Below, piece by piece: positions 52,362-61,808 of a stretch of DNA of 64,000 bases (position 1 is the stretch's first letter; each line of letters opens with the position of its first letter). The notes under the pieces were generated by a model. That model did not search any database. It was not told where the DNA came from and saw only the letters and a program-made list of their open reading frames with translations. The stretch is from Levilactobacillus lanxiensis (GTDB lineage Bacteria; Bacillota; Bacilli; Lactobacillales; Lactobacillaceae). The DNA lies in NCBI RefSeq assembly GCF_016861655.1, contig NZ_BOLN01000001.1, forward strand, positions 124,001 to 188,000, given 5' to 3'. The position numbers were made by a program, and so were the translations under genes.

Positions 52362-53420
52362 TTATTCTTCAGTGTCTTCATCATCCCGACGACGGCGACG
52401 AATCAGGTAGATAATTAGCAAGATTAGTAGAATTAAAATCAACATGGCTAAGGCACCTAGTCCAATCAACAACCAAATGTTAATGCCAGGATTATCCACG
52501 GAATCGCCATTGTACTTGCTGGCTTGAGCCTTAGTAATCGTGAAGTCCCGGTCAAACACCCAAGTCCGATTCGTGTTCTTCACAACCATATGCAGGTGAT
52601 AGCTGCCGGCTGCTAAAGGCGTCTTCCCATAAAGCATCGGATAGCTAAATCCTGAGTTGGGCGCCATTTGCACGTTTTCCTGTTTGAGATTCTTAACAAC
52701 CTTACCGCCATCACGATTGGTAATGGTCGTATTCATCTTGAGATTAGGAACCATGGTCGCCGTTGGGTTTCGCAGATTTGCGATAACGCCTCGGTGGTAG
52801 TTGCTAACACCAGCCGCCACTTTACCTAACTTCAAATCACCACTGGGGACCTTACCCATGACGTATTCCATACCAACGACATAAGAGTATTTGTTGTGAA
52901 CGTTGTTACTGCCTTTAACATTACCCGTAACCTTGGTATTTACACGTTCAAAGTACCAACCGCCCAGAATAATACCATTGAAATTAGTTTCGGGCATGTT
53001 CACTTTGGCCGAAACAGTCTTACTTCCCTTAGCAGGAATCGTGACTGTCTTTTGTCCTTGCACCTTAGTCAAATCAGCCATTTTATATTTCAGAGAAGGA
53101 TCATAATTTTTCGTAACATTCGTGTAATCAATCGCACCACCAGAATTGGTCCAAGCCGTATGAATAGCCGACTTCACCTTAATTTCTTGGTTGGTCACAT
53201 TATAAATCTTAGTCCGCAGCGTTTGTGTTTGCCCAGACTTCATTCTCAATTCAAAGAACGAATTTTGTTTATCAATCTGATTCTTCGGCAACTGGGCCGA
53301 AACACTGTAGCCAATATCATTACTGGCCGTTGCCGCATGAGCGGTAGCCGGAACGAGCCCACCAGTCACGAGGCTCAAAACTGCGAGTACCATGAGTTGA
53401 ATCTTCTTAAATTCTGACAT
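52362..53420 (-). CDS. DUF916/DUF3324 protein (CscA-like), cluster 1
   Basis: 352 aa. Signal peptide about 1-30 (VPATAHA), then DUF916 (about 35-155: GYSVSAQLPKNQIDKQNSFF, LRTKIYNVT) and DUF3324 (about 165-300), a C-terminal membrane helix (about 313-338) and a basic/acidic tail (RRRRRDDEDTEE). These domains are now described as the WxL-protein peptidoglycan-binding and host-binding domains. It is probably the membrane-anchored partner that holds the WxL proteins. Confidence 0.9.
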   Translation of the reverse strand: MSEFKKIQLMVLAVLSLVTGGLVPATAHAATASNDIGYSVSAQLPKNQIDKQNSFFELRMKSGQTQTLRTKIYNVTNQEIKVKSAIHTAWTNSGGAIDYTNVTKNYDPSLKYKMADLTKVQGQKTVTIPAKGSKTVSAKVNMPETNFNGIILGGWYFERVNTKVTGNVKGSNNVHNKYSYVVGMEYVMGKVPSGDLKLGKVAAGVSNYHRGVIANLRNPTATMVPNLKMNTTITNRDGGKVVKNLKQENVQMAPNSGFSYPMLYGKTPLAAGSYHLHMVVKNTNRTWVFDRDFTITKAQASKYNGDSVDNPGINIWLLIGLGALAMLILILLILLIIYLIRRRRRDDEDTEE

Positions 53421-53490
53421 ACTTACACCTCTGCCTTACCCTAGTTAGACACTCTTGTCATATCAATTTCATGATACTACATATGTAGGC

Positions 53491-53526
53491 GAAAAAGGTG
53501 CTCATCTTTAAACAATGGACACCTTC
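53491..53526 (-). terminator. Intra-operon terminator-like hairpin between the first and second csc genes, cluster 1
   Basis: Minus strand GGTG-CCAT..ATG-CACC then TTTTT. A counterpart with the same layout is at 60391 in cluster 2. Confidence 0.65.
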
Positions 53527-53545
53527 AATCGCAATTAGATAATTG

Positions 53546-54301
53546 TTATTCAGCTGGGATTGCTGGGGTATCACTTAAAGTCCAGTTCAAAGTCCCATTG
53601 TAGGTACCAGTCTTAGTGTTAGGACCAACGTTAGCCAACTTGATGTTTGAAGGATCCAGTTGGAAAGCAGTTTGGCCAGCACCGTTATCAGCGGAGGCTT
53701 GGTAGATAGTCTTAGCAGTAGCACTTTCAGTAGGCACACTTACTGTGTTAGCAGTGATTCCAGTCGTGCTGGCTTTGTTTGAAATTTTCGTAACATCGCC
53801 GCCACCATTAAAATCAACGGTAGCACCCTTCAAAGTATTCGTATTCGCATCTTTATCTTGTGCGTTGGTCATTGGCGTACTTGATAATGATACTGCCCAG
53901 CCAGCATTAGTCCCACGAGTATCAGAAATTTCAGTCACGAAGTTTGTGTTGGCAACTTTCGCATCCGTAAATGAACCGGTGCTCAATGAACTCAAGTCCA
54001 ATGATTGTGTGTTGTTGCTAACTGATTCGGCTGAACCGAAGTCCAGAGCGTCAGTCACATACAGGAAAGTCAAGTTTCCATCACCAGTAGTCGCACCGTT
54101 ACCACCATTATCACCAGTAGATGGTGTATCTGGATTGTCAGGATCGACTGGCGTCGTAACAGGCTTTGGTGCCGTGAATGCTGCGGTCGTCTTCGTAGTC
54201 CCAGAAGTTCCGTCAACTGTAGCCGCATTAGCAGCAACTGGCGCAACCGTCCCCAACAACAATGCACTTGCTAATACGATTGTACTTAATGTCTTCTTCA
54301 T
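53546..54301 (-). CDS. Short WxL-domain surface protein (CscB-like), cluster 1
   Basis: 251 aa. Signal peptide about 1-27 (VAANA-A), a Pro/Asp/Gly linker (TPVDPDNPDTPSTGDNGG), then a WxL domain (about 75-251) with TRGTNAGWAVSLS and terminal LNWTLSDTPAIPAE. First gene of cluster 1; it is preceded by a canonical promoter with an inverted repeat and followed by a hairpin terminator, so it is likely made in excess over the other members. Confidence 0.9.
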   Translation of the reverse strand: MKKTLSTIVLASALLLGTVAPVAANAATVDGTSGTTKTTAAFTAPKPVTTPVDPDNPDTPSTGDNGGNGATTGDGNLTFLYVTDALDFGSAESVSNNTQSLDLSSLSTGSFTDAKVANTNFVTEISDTRGTNAGWAVSLSSTPMTNAQDKDANTNTLKGATVDFNGGGDVTKISNKASTTGITANTVSVPTESATAKTIYQASADNGAGQTAFQLDPSNIKLANVGPNTKTGTYNGTLNWTLSDTPAIPAE

Positions 54302-54448
54302 AAATAAAGCACCCCTTAGATTTATCTTTTATGGATTCCCAAAACACTGTGACAGACAACACATCTTATGGGTCGTCATGATTTTGGTAACGCATGAGCA
54401 CCTCAATCATTAAGACCAGTTGTGGAAAAGTAACTCCCCCTAGAAGGA

Positions 54449-54474
54449 TGTTACGCTTCACTAACTATGTAACA
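54449..54474 (-). promoter_or_regulatory. Operator-like inverted repeat, cluster 1
   Basis: TGTTAC-N14-GTAACA just downstream of the -10. Cluster 2 has GTTAC-N14-GTAAC at the same place, with ATAGTTAGT in the centre of both. Confidence 0.6.
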
Positions 54475-54479
54475 AAGCT

Positions 54480-54508
54480 ATTATATGACCAAAAGATTGG
54501 CTTGTAAA
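54480..54508 (-). promoter_or_regulatory. Promoter of Csc cluster 1
   Basis: TTTACA, 17-bp spacer, TATAAT, giving a leader of about 170 nt. The rest of 54510-54890 is AT-rich with no gene; TGGATAACGCTTTCA at 54651-54665 is a weak (13/15) CRE match. Confidence 0.75.
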
Positions 54509-54892
54509 CCATTTTTGGTCAAATATGTTAAATTAATTTAATCAGGTGATAAAGAAGCTATGATTACCGCTGTTTAGGCATTTATAGTCATTAAAGAAAT
54601 GACAGTATCAGCTATCTACGGTTTATATTAACTATCCATTTATCCCCATTTGGATAACGCTTTCATCATTGTAACAGGGCCTCAATCATCTATCGGAGTA
54701 AGCTTCAACTGACTTTTTGTCAGTTGATTGTTTTCACTTATATTGTAGCTAAAGGTTGGATTATTTGAAAAATTTTTCATGGATATTTCTTTACTAACCC
54801 ACGCTAAAGTTAACCTATTTCTGAATTTTTCATCGGTTATAAGTGGTTCATTACTCGGCACTCATCACTTAATAACGTAAAAATTCCAATAA

Positions 54893-54922
54893 AAAATGAT
54901 GGCCACAAGGACCACCACTTTG
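54893..54922 (-). terminator. Terminator
   Basis: Minus strand TGGTGG..CCATCA followed by TTTTTT. Confidence 0.6.
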
Positions 54923-54939
54923 GACGCACAATTAACAAT

Positions 54940-56475
54940 CTATTTAATTGCTATCACACTTTTCTTATTAGCAGTCAAATATTGACCATTACTCAAGACA
55001 AACCGTGTTGTTAAGTTATGCTGCTTTAAACCAACAATGTTCAATACCTTGCCCTGCTTCACATGTTTCGTCCGCTTAGTTAAATTGACATTCTGGTATA
55101 AATTAACACCCTTCTTGCTTAAAACCTTAATCTGCTTAACCGATTTTTGATAATAAGCTGATCCGACAAAGCCTTTCCGGGCTGTCACGTATCCCGTCAT
55201 ACCAGCAGTTTTGCTGGTATGATTTACATCTTTAACTTTATAACGGAGTAAACCTGACTTAGAGTAATCGTAGCCCGTTACGACAAACATTGGCCGATTG
55301 GTTCTGGTCGTTTTAGAATACTTCACAAGCCGCTGACTCTTATTAAACGTTGGCGTTTGATACAGGTACAATGTCTTCAGCCCATAAATAACCGACTGCT
55401 TAGGGGCATCGATATCGGACATTGCACCTGCCGTTACGATTAATGAAACCGTCTTTGTTTTCCCATTTGCTGCTTTGAGAACGACTGAATAAGTCCCTGG
55501 TTTCTGAAGATTGGCTGTACTAGTATCTACCGTAACCGGAATAGAATTTCCCGAACTGTCAGTTGCCTTTGCATCAAAAGTAGCCGCATCAACAGATTGT
55601 CCCACCTTAACAGTTGCAGTATCATTTGCTATTAAACTAGATTGATCAGACGCGTTCGTCGTCCCTGTCTGACTGCCCGGCTTAACGTAATGCACGGTCG
55701 TAACGTATTTCCCTTCCTTAGCGAAATTAATCTTAACTTCCTTCTGGTCAGGAACGTACTCGTCCACGGAGGGACTGGTAATCATGATTGGCGTCTTTCC
55801 GGCATAACCAGTCACTACATCATCGGCATGTGCCGCTGTGCCATCTGGTAAGACGTATTTAATTGTCATTTGATAATCATTATTAACAATATAGATATTA
55901 AAATCCGGTATCCTATAATCATATCCCGCTGTACTAGGATCCGCAGCAGGTTCTGGCACAATCGGTTTTGCAGCTTCTTCACGCGTCTTCTCCATATCAA
56001 CAGATGCCTTTGGGAACATTGAAATATATTGCTCTACATTGAACTGGAACGTGTCTGCATCAGGAGCCATGTCAGGATCTTTAAACATTTTAGAGAGCTT
56101 AGAAAGAGCCGTATCTTGATTGATAACATTATTTGAATAATCAAAATAAGTATTGACAATATCGTACATTGTGTACGAAGAATTGAATTGTTCTGAAAAT
56201 AGCTTTTTATAGAAATCATTATAAGTTACGCCATTAACATCACTGTCCTGGAATGATTCAGGGTTAATATTGGTACTATCACCACCAGAGCGACCATCAA
56301 CCCAAACCCTGTTCGTACTGTCATTCTCTGATTCAAAATACATATCGTATATATATCTTGAATTTGAGTCTGCCTGGGCTACAACTGTCCCAGGACCCTT
56401 AAAGAAACCGAAACTACACACCACTAGGAGAAGCCCGACGCTAAACAGAATTTTTTTTATTACTTTTCTAGTCAT
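54940..56475 (-). CDS. Secreted MucBP/Ig-like protein with DUF5776 module
   Basis: 511 aa. Signal peptide about 1-33 (GTVVAQA). The N-terminal third is Asp/Asn/Tyr-rich and unknown. A MucBP-like repeat follows (about 200-268, MTIKYVLPDGTAAHADDVV ... KYVTTVHYVKPG), then an Ig-like domain (about 280-345), then a DUF5776-type module (about 360-511, TLYLYQTPTFNKSQRLVKYS, TGYVTARKGFV, TTRFVLSNGQYLTANKKSV). It sits between the two Csc clusters, on the same strand. I chose ATG at 56475, preceded by AGAGGT. Non-covalent wall binding is likely. Confidence 0.78.
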   Translation of the reverse strand: MTRKVIKKILFSVGLLLVVCSFGFFKGPGTVVAQADSNSRYIYDMYFESENDSTNRVWVDGRSGGDSTNINPESFQDSDVNGVTYNDFYKKLFSEQFNSSYTMYDIVNTYFDYSNNVINQDTALSKLSKMFKDPDMAPDADTFQFNVEQYISMFPKASVDMEKTREEAAKPIVPEPAADPSTAGYDYRIPDFNIYIVNNDYQMTIKYVLPDGTAAHADDVVTGYAGKTPIMITSPSVDEYVPDQKEVKINFAKEGKYVTTVHYVKPGSQTGTTNASDQSSLIANDTATVKVGQSVDAATFDAKATDSSGNSIPVTVDTSTANLQKPGTYSVVLKAANGKTKTVSLIVTAGAMSDIDAPKQSVIYGLKTLYLYQTPTFNKSQRLVKYSKTTRTNRPMFVVTGYDYSKSGLLRYKVKDVNHTSKTAGMTGYVTARKGFVGSAYYQKSVKQIKVLSKKGVNLYQNVNLTKRTKHVKQGKVLNIVGLKQHNLTTRFVLSNGQYLTANKKSVIAIK

Positions 56476-56762
56476 CACACTCACCTCTTATCTATAGTGT
56501 AACGCTTAGGTGACTAGTTTGGCTACAAAAAGTTAATCGACTACGTGTGAATGTTTCCGCTTACAATACTGTATCATCAGCAAGTCCGTTATTATGATGT
56601 TTTCAAAATTCAATTCAATTGATTGACTTGAATTTCCTATTATATACTCAACGTTTTAAATGTTTTGTCTTTAATTAACCGTACTTTCGGCCTACCCTCG
56701 CCTAGCCAAAAAGCTTAAAATTTCGCACTTGATTTCACCTTGCTTGTCCTCTGCGACAAATC

Positions 56763-56811
56763 AAAAACCACTTGAGCCCTTATCGATATGGTAAGAAGCT
56801 CTAGTGGCTTT
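56763..56811 (-). terminator. Terminator of Csc cluster 2
   Basis: Minus strand CCACT.GAGC..CTTA pairs with TAAG..GCTC.AGTGG, then TTTTTG. The gap 56476-56760 is AT-rich; no gene is seen there. Confidence 0.75.
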
Positions 56812-56904
56812 TGCTTTGCTCGTTTAATTACCAGGTCATCATGGCTTTTCTCGGCTCCAAACCCAAATCAAGCCCAAAATTTTTGTGGATTATGCTAGTT
56901 CGGT

Positions 56905-58749
56905 TTATTTAAGAGCAGTGTTAACGGGTAAACTGCTTGAACTATCGCTAGCTGGACTACTAATAGCATTACTGCCACCGGATTCAGCATTCTCACTGTC
57001 ATGTTCCTTAGCATAGTCTGCACTAATATCCGTGCCAGCAACAGAACCGGGCGCATTTGTCAGCTCCCAATAGATTGTGCCTTGGTACGTTGTCGTATTA
57101 CTACCCGAAAAGATTGTCGGCATCGCATCCAGGTACATTCCCGTAGCCGGTTGGTTCAGCGTTTGTGTCGTTGTCGACCAACCGTCCGTCGCGTTCACGT
57201 CCTGAGTAACTGAACGGTCACGGGCACCTGCAGAGACTGCCACAGCAGAAGCCATTGATTCACGGTTGCCGTCAGCGTCAACGTAGACCATGTGACCATC
57301 TAGCTTCCGTTGATTCCCATCAGTAGAAGTTAAATCCGTTGCCTGGGCCAACACCGTCCACTGCGTACCTGAGGCTTGTGTATCATGCACCAGTATTTGT
57401 GGCAGTGTTTTTGGTGCAATCAGTGTTTCCTTAGATGGCACACTGATTGCACCAAAGTTCATCTCGTTATCAACATGACTTAGGTAAAGCTCACCCGCAT
57501 TCCGTTTAAGGGTAATATCAGCCGTACTTGTCGTCCCAACACCATCTGAATTTGTCGCCCCAATTTTAACGGTTAGACTACCATCGTTGGCTAGTTCAGC
57601 AAGCTGCGTTGCAATATCGGTCTGATCAGACTTCAGCGTCACCTTGCTTAAATCATATGGCGTTCCCAGATAGGAAACGGTGACCCCCGCCTGTTTAGCA
57701 ATCCAGTTTAATACCTGACTATCAGAAGACATCCCTTGCAAATCCTCCAAGGTATCTGGATTGATGTCTAGGCTATTCGTAGGTGGCGTGATCTTCAGCG
57801 CCGGATTAATTGTCGCTCCAGCAGTTGCGTGATCACCCATGTCATTATATTCAGTTACCCCAAGCGTAGTTGTTCCCGTATCAGGCATGTTGACTAAATT
57901 TCCAATATAATCTGGAAAATCAATTTCAAATGTTCCATCTGCACTAACGTTATCGCCAGAATAGTCCGTATCTTCGGTACCCTTGGTCAAGGTCGCAGCA
58001 ATCTTTAGCCCCGGATACCCGACTCCTGTAACTTTCTTGTCCGACGCCATGATGTTCTTAACATTCCCTGCACCTGTTGCTTTAACTGTCGAATTGATAT
58101 ACATCTTAGGATCAAACAGCCAGTCGGTCCCTTTCCAGGTAGTTTCAAGCGCATCATCTTCAGTGATTCTGGCATAAACCAAATAATCCGTTTTCGTTGA
58201 GTTGGTATAGGTAATGGCAAATCCCAGAGATAAGGGGAGCAAAGTATAAAGCTTTGACAAATTGACATCAATCTCATAATAATCACCCGACGTCGTCACA
58301 CTAGGAACAGCAGATCCACTAATCAAATCAGTTCCCACAGCAAAAGGTTTGGCATCTCCAGCTGGTGCATTGGGATCCATATTAGATCGCATAACCTCTG
58401 GCTTGATGCTCTTAATCTTGCTGGTCGCACCACTAGCCATTCCAAAACTTCCAGACACCTGTAGATAAATTTTAGTCGTGCTCATTGTAATTCTATTTGT
58501 GCTTGATAGTCCGTTGGCCGCAACGACCCCCAACTTTGGTCTTGTTGGAACCGACCATGTCGGCTCTATCTGTCCCATGTACATCGCACCTTTATCTGAC
58601 CTCGCCGAATAGTAGGCACTAGCGGTATTTACCGGGTTAGCACCCGCTGGCATTGTTGCAGCATTGGCTGAACAATTCCCAACCAAACAAAGCCCCAACA
58701 CTACGGCCAGCAGTAAGCCAAGTTGCATGATGAATTTACGAAACTTCAT
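56905..58749 (-). CDS. Large WxL-domain surface protein (CscC-like), cluster 2, with C-terminal tail
   Basis: 614 aa. Signal peptide about 1-31 (SANA-A). Overall plan matches the 553-aa protein of cluster 1: a beta-rich N-terminal part, SLDINPDTLEDLQGMSSDSQ resembling SLTISPDDWDANIKGKSSSD of the paralogue, and a WxL domain with TQWTVLAQA and IYWELTNAPG. Odd: WxL proteins normally end at this last motif, but here about 48 further residues follow, rich in Ser/Ala/Asp/Glu (DISADYAKEHDSENAESGGS ...). Last gene of cluster 2. Confidence 0.83.
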   Translation of the reverse strand: MKFRKFIMQLGLLLAVVLGLCLVGNCSANAATMPAGANPVNTASAYYSARSDKGAMYMGQIEPTWSVPTRPKLGVVAANGLSSTNRITMSTTKIYLQVSGSFGMASGATSKIKSIKPEVMRSNMDPNAPAGDAKPFAVGTDLISGSAVPSVTTSGDYYEIDVNLSKLYTLLPLSLGFAITYTNSTKTDYLVYARITEDDALETTWKGTDWLFDPKMYINSTVKATGAGNVKNIMASDKKVTGVGYPGLKIAATLTKGTEDTDYSGDNVSADGTFEIDFPDYIGNLVNMPDTGTTTLGVTEYNDMGDHATAGATINPALKITPPTNSLDINPDTLEDLQGMSSDSQVLNWIAKQAGVTVSYLGTPYDLSKVTLKSDQTDIATQLAELANDGSLTVKIGATNSDGVGTTSTADITLKRNAGELYLSHVDNEMNFGAISVPSKETLIAPKTLPQILVHDTQASGTQWTVLAQATDLTSTDGNQRKLDGHMVYVDADGNRESMASAVAVSAGARDRSVTQDVNATDGWSTTTQTLNQPATGMYLDAMPTIFSGSNTTTYQGTIYWELTNAPGSVAGTDISADYAKEHDSENAESGGSNAISSPASDSSSSLPVNTALK

Positions 58750-58755
58750 TTTGAC

Positions 58756-59214
58756 TCACTCCTTCTCCCGTAGCTGGCGTGCTTGATGGTAAATAATTGC
58801 CACTAAAATCAACACAATCAATAGTAGAATACCCACTAAATCAGCTAGTAAAGATTGGACTTCACTCGTCTGCGGCAATCGTCCAGCTAAAACATCAGCC
58901 GCTGCGGCCTTCAACGCCGTGACACCAGTCTCTTTCTTGTTGGGATTAGCATTATCAGTGGTATCACTCCCACTACCATTCCGCCGCAAGTCATGCCCAT
59001 GGGTCGCTGTGGTCGCCGCACCAGAAGTCTTCGTTGGCGTTTTGCCATTGGGAATCTTATCATCGGAAATCCGAGTTGCGGGATTGCCCGTAAAGGTAAT
59101 ACCCACCTGCGTTTCACCCCGACTAACCACGTTGTCAGCGAGCGCTGATGTCCCCATGCCTAGACCCAAGGCCAGCGTGAGCACCAACACTAGTTGCATG
59201 ATGAGTTTCTTCAT
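58756..59214 (-). CDS. Small sortase-anchored protein (CscD-like), cluster 2
   Basis: 152 aa. Signal peptide about 1-27, a polar middle (ATHGHDLRRNGSGSDTTDNA), then RLPQTSEVQSL, a hydrophobic helix and a basic tail (YHQARQLREKE). LPQTSE fits the LPQTxE sortase motif. Start at ATG 59214 with AAGGAGGG upstream, the same leader as in cluster 1. It lies 6 bp before the large WxL gene. Confidence 0.85.
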   Translation of the reverse strand: MKKLIMQLVLVLTLALGLGMGTSALADNVVSRGETQVGITFTGNPATRISDDKIPNGKTPTKTSGAATTATHGHDLRRNGSGSDTTDNANPNKKETGVTALKAAAADVLAGRLPQTSEVQSLLADLVGILLLIVLILVAIIYHQARQLREKE

Positions 59215-59244
59215 GATCAACGCCCTCCTTTCCAGGTAGACTCG

Positions 59245-60309
59245 TTAGTCTTCGGCTTGTTCTTCTTGCTTCTTCTTGTTCCGCCGAATCAGGTAAATGA
59301 TCAGTAAAATCAAGAGAATCAGAATCAGCATACCCAGAGCCCCTAAGGCCAGCACTAACCACAAACTGATGCCGGAGCTTTCAACCGATCCACGGTTAAA
59401 CTTGGCCGCTTGAGCCGCCGTAATCGTAAAGTTACGGTCAAAGACCCAGGTCCGGTCCGTGTTCTTGACGACCATGTGCAGGTGATAATGACCTGCCTTC
59501 AATTCTTCCTTCCCAAAGTACATTGGGTAACGGAAGGTCGTGTTTGGGGCCATCTGAACGTTTTTCTTAGTTGCTTGTTTGATAACTTTGCCGCCATCAC
59601 GGTCGGTAATCGTCGTCTTCATGTTTAAATTAGGAATAATCACGGCTGTTAGGTTCCGCAAGTCTGCGAACACCCCACGGTGATAGTCACCCAATCCAGC
59701 GGCGACCTTGCCCAATTTCATATCGGGATTAGGCGTCGTATTGCCCATCGTGTATTTCATCCCAACCACGTAGGAATAGCTGTTCCGCAGGTTGCTGGCA
59801 CCCTTGACGTCACCGGTGACCTTGCTGTCGACTCGTTTGAAATACCAGCCACCCAAGATAACCCCTTTGAAGGACGTCTTTGGCATCTGGACCTTCGCCG
59901 TGACAACCTTAGAGCTACCGGCCGGAATCGTCAGTGTAGACTTGCCTTGAATCTTACTGATATCACTCATCTTGTAACGCAGTGAGGGGTCAAATGAACT
60001 GGCTGGCTTCACGTATTCGATGGCACCGGCACTGCTGGTCCAGGCCGTATGAATCGCGGTCTTTACCTGAATATCTTGATTGGTTACGTTGTAGACGCGG
60101 ACCTTCAGATATTCCGTTTGGTTTGAAACCATTTTCAAATCAAAGAACGAGTTTTTCTTGTTGATCTGATTCTTGGGAATCGATGCCTTCACGCTATACC
60201 CGACTTCGTTTTCCCCAGCCGCATTGGCCACCGTTGTGAGTCCCAAGCCACCTAAAATCAAACTAAAAACTGCTAAAACGAGAAATTGAATCTTCTTAAA
60301 CTCTTGCAT
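59245..60309 (-). CDS. DUF916/DUF3324 protein (CscA-like), cluster 2
   Basis: 354 aa. Signal peptide about 1-30 (TTVANA-A), DUF916 (about 35-155, GYSVKASIPKNQINKKNSFF), DUF3324 (about 165-300), a C-terminal membrane helix (about 315-340) and a charged tail (RRNKKKQEEQAED). Clearly paralogous to the cluster 1 protein along its whole length. Expected partner and anchor of the WxL proteins of this cluster. Confidence 0.9.
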   Translation of the reverse strand: MQEFKKIQFLVLAVFSLILGGLGLTTVANAAGENEVGYSVKASIPKNQINKKNSFFDLKMVSNQTEYLKVRVYNVTNQDIQVKTAIHTAWTSSAGAIEYVKPASSFDPSLRYKMSDISKIQGKSTLTIPAGSSKVVTAKVQMPKTSFKGVILGGWYFKRVDSKVTGDVKGASNLRNSYSYVVGMKYTMGNTTPNPDMKLGKVAAGLGDYHRGVFADLRNLTAVIIPNLNMKTTITDRDGGKVIKQATKKNVQMAPNTTFRYPMYFGKEELKAGHYHLHMVVKNTDRTWVFDRNFTITAAQAAKFNRGSVESSGISLWLVLALGALGMLILILLILLIIYLIRRNKKKQEEQAED

Positions 60310-60390
60310 CTCTACACCCCTGACTACCCTAGTTAGTTTTTATCTATGATGATTATTGCTATGTGTTGGTTATAACCGTGTTATGTAAGG

Positions 60391-60426
60391 TAAAAAGGTG
60401 CTCATCCATAAACCAATGAACACCCT
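60391..60426 (-). terminator. Intra-operon terminator-like hairpin between the first and second csc genes, cluster 2
   Basis: Minus strand GGTG-CAT..ATG-CACC then TTTTT; the counterpart of 53491-53526. Confidence 0.65.
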
Positions 60427-60442
60427 CTACCATATAAGAAAC

Positions 60443-61216
60443 TTATTTAGCTGGGGTATCACTCAGCGTCCAGTTGATGTCACCAGAGTAGGTCACACCA
60501 CTCTTGGTGTTAGCTGGGATCGAAGTTAATTGGACGTCACCTGGATCCATTTGGAAGGTCGTGGTCAACATCCCACTACCCGCCTTGGCGCCGTAAATAG
60601 GTTGTGTCGAGGTCCCATCAGTGGTCATGCCACTAACAGCACTTTGGGTAATTCCGCTTTCAGTATCGGAAGAGCTCTTAACAGTGGCAGCAGTCTTGCT
60701 GTTCAAATTAAGTAAGGCACCGGTCAACGTGTTGGACTTGTCAGTAGTGGCATCAGCCTTGCCGCCAACCGTCATTGGGTCAGCACTCAAGCTGATTGAC
60801 CAACCGGCGTTTGTCCCACGAGTATCCGTAACTTCAGTCAACAGGTTGGTGTTGTCTGCAATAGCAGTCCCAGTCCCAGAGGTCCGGCTATTATCAACCT
60901 TTTCAGCAGTGGCATCTTGGGTATTCGTTGAAACATCATGTGATCCGAAGTCAATGCCCTTAGAAACGTAGAGCAAAGCCAAGTCACCGGCAGGATTAGT
61001 GGTGTCAACCCCACCCTTGTCACCTGGATCTGGCTTGGTTGGGTCAGTTGGGTCAACTGGGTCGGTCGTGGCTTTTGGCTTGTTAAATGAAATTGAACCT
61101 ACCGTCTTACCAGTCATCTGACCAGTGTCCCCGGTAGCCGCATTGGCCGTAATTGGTGCCACGGCACCTAACAACAAAGCGCTGGCTAATAAAATACTAC
61201 TAATTGATTTCTTCAT
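60443..61216 (-). CDS. Short WxL-domain surface protein (CscB-like), cluster 2
   Basis: 257 aa. Signal peptide about 1-27 (ITANA-A), a Pro/Asp linker (TTDPVDPTDPTKPDPGDKGG) and a WxL domain with TRGTNAGWSISLS and terminal INWTLSDTPAK. First gene of cluster 2. Its promoter, leader inverted repeat and downstream hairpin match those of cluster 1. Confidence 0.9.
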   Translation of the reverse strand: MKKSISSILLASALLLGAVAPITANAATGDTGQMTGKTVGSISFNKPKATTDPVDPTDPTKPDPGDKGGVDTTNPAGDLALLYVSKGIDFGSHDVSTNTQDATAEKVDNSRTSGTGTAIADNTNLLTEVTDTRGTNAGWSISLSADPMTVGGKADATTDKSNTLTGALLNLNSKTAATVKSSSDTESGITQSAVSGMTTDGTSTQPIYGAKAGSGMLTTTFQMDPGDVQLTSIPANTKSGVTYSGDINWTLSDTPAK

Positions 61217-61374
61217 GAAGAATACACCCCTCTTGTATTTGTTATCTGCATGGTTCCCACATAATTAAGCACCATATGCTAGTTGTTGCATTAATCCTTA
61301 ATGGGCTTACGTTCCCAAGTAACGGATACACCCACGATGACTAACAATTTGAGACAAAAATCGTTTCAAATCGC

Positions 61375-61398
61375 GTTACAATCAACTAACTATGTAAC
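61375..61398 (-). promoter_or_regulatory. Operator-like inverted repeat, cluster 2
   Basis: GTTAC-N14-GTAAC immediately downstream of the -10, matching cluster 1. Confidence 0.6.
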
Positions 61399-61404
61399 AA
61401 CGTC

Positions 61405-61433
61405 AGTATATGTCAAAACAGCGTGTGTGTAAA
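61405..61433 (-). promoter_or_regulatory. Promoter of Csc cluster 2
   Basis: TTTACA, 17-bp spacer, TATACT, with a leader of about 185 nt. The stretch 61440-61760 upstream is AT-rich; only a small ACCCTA..TAGGGT hairpin near 61684 was noticed. Confidence 0.72.
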
Positions 61434-61762
61434 CCTTTTCTGTTAAAATATATTCAACTTTTTTAAAGTTAACTTAAAAACGTTGAAACGCCGGCAGTTC
61501 GGCTGTTGTAGCCATTCTAAATGTTTCATATAATGTCTAATAAGCACTTTACTAGACAACAAAGTCCCACAATTATCCAATCAACGAGACTATTCGTTAT
61601 AATCACGATAAGCGCCGGTATGCCGTGAATAGTGTGCCAATCAATGGCGAACAATCATTCATACTATATTCCCATAGAAAGAACCCTATAAACTATCATT
61701 AGGGTGGTTACAGTCAAAAAATCTTTATTTTCCGCATTTTTCACAAACATTTACGGGTAAAC

Positions 61763-61804
61763 AAAAAAGCCAGCTCAACGGCATCTCCCGTCAGCACTGG
61801 CTTT
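61763..61804 (-). terminator. Rho-independent terminator
   Basis: Minus strand AAAGCCAG..CTGGCTTTTTTG, after the 61809 gene. Confidence 0.75.
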
Positions 61805-61808
61805 CAAG

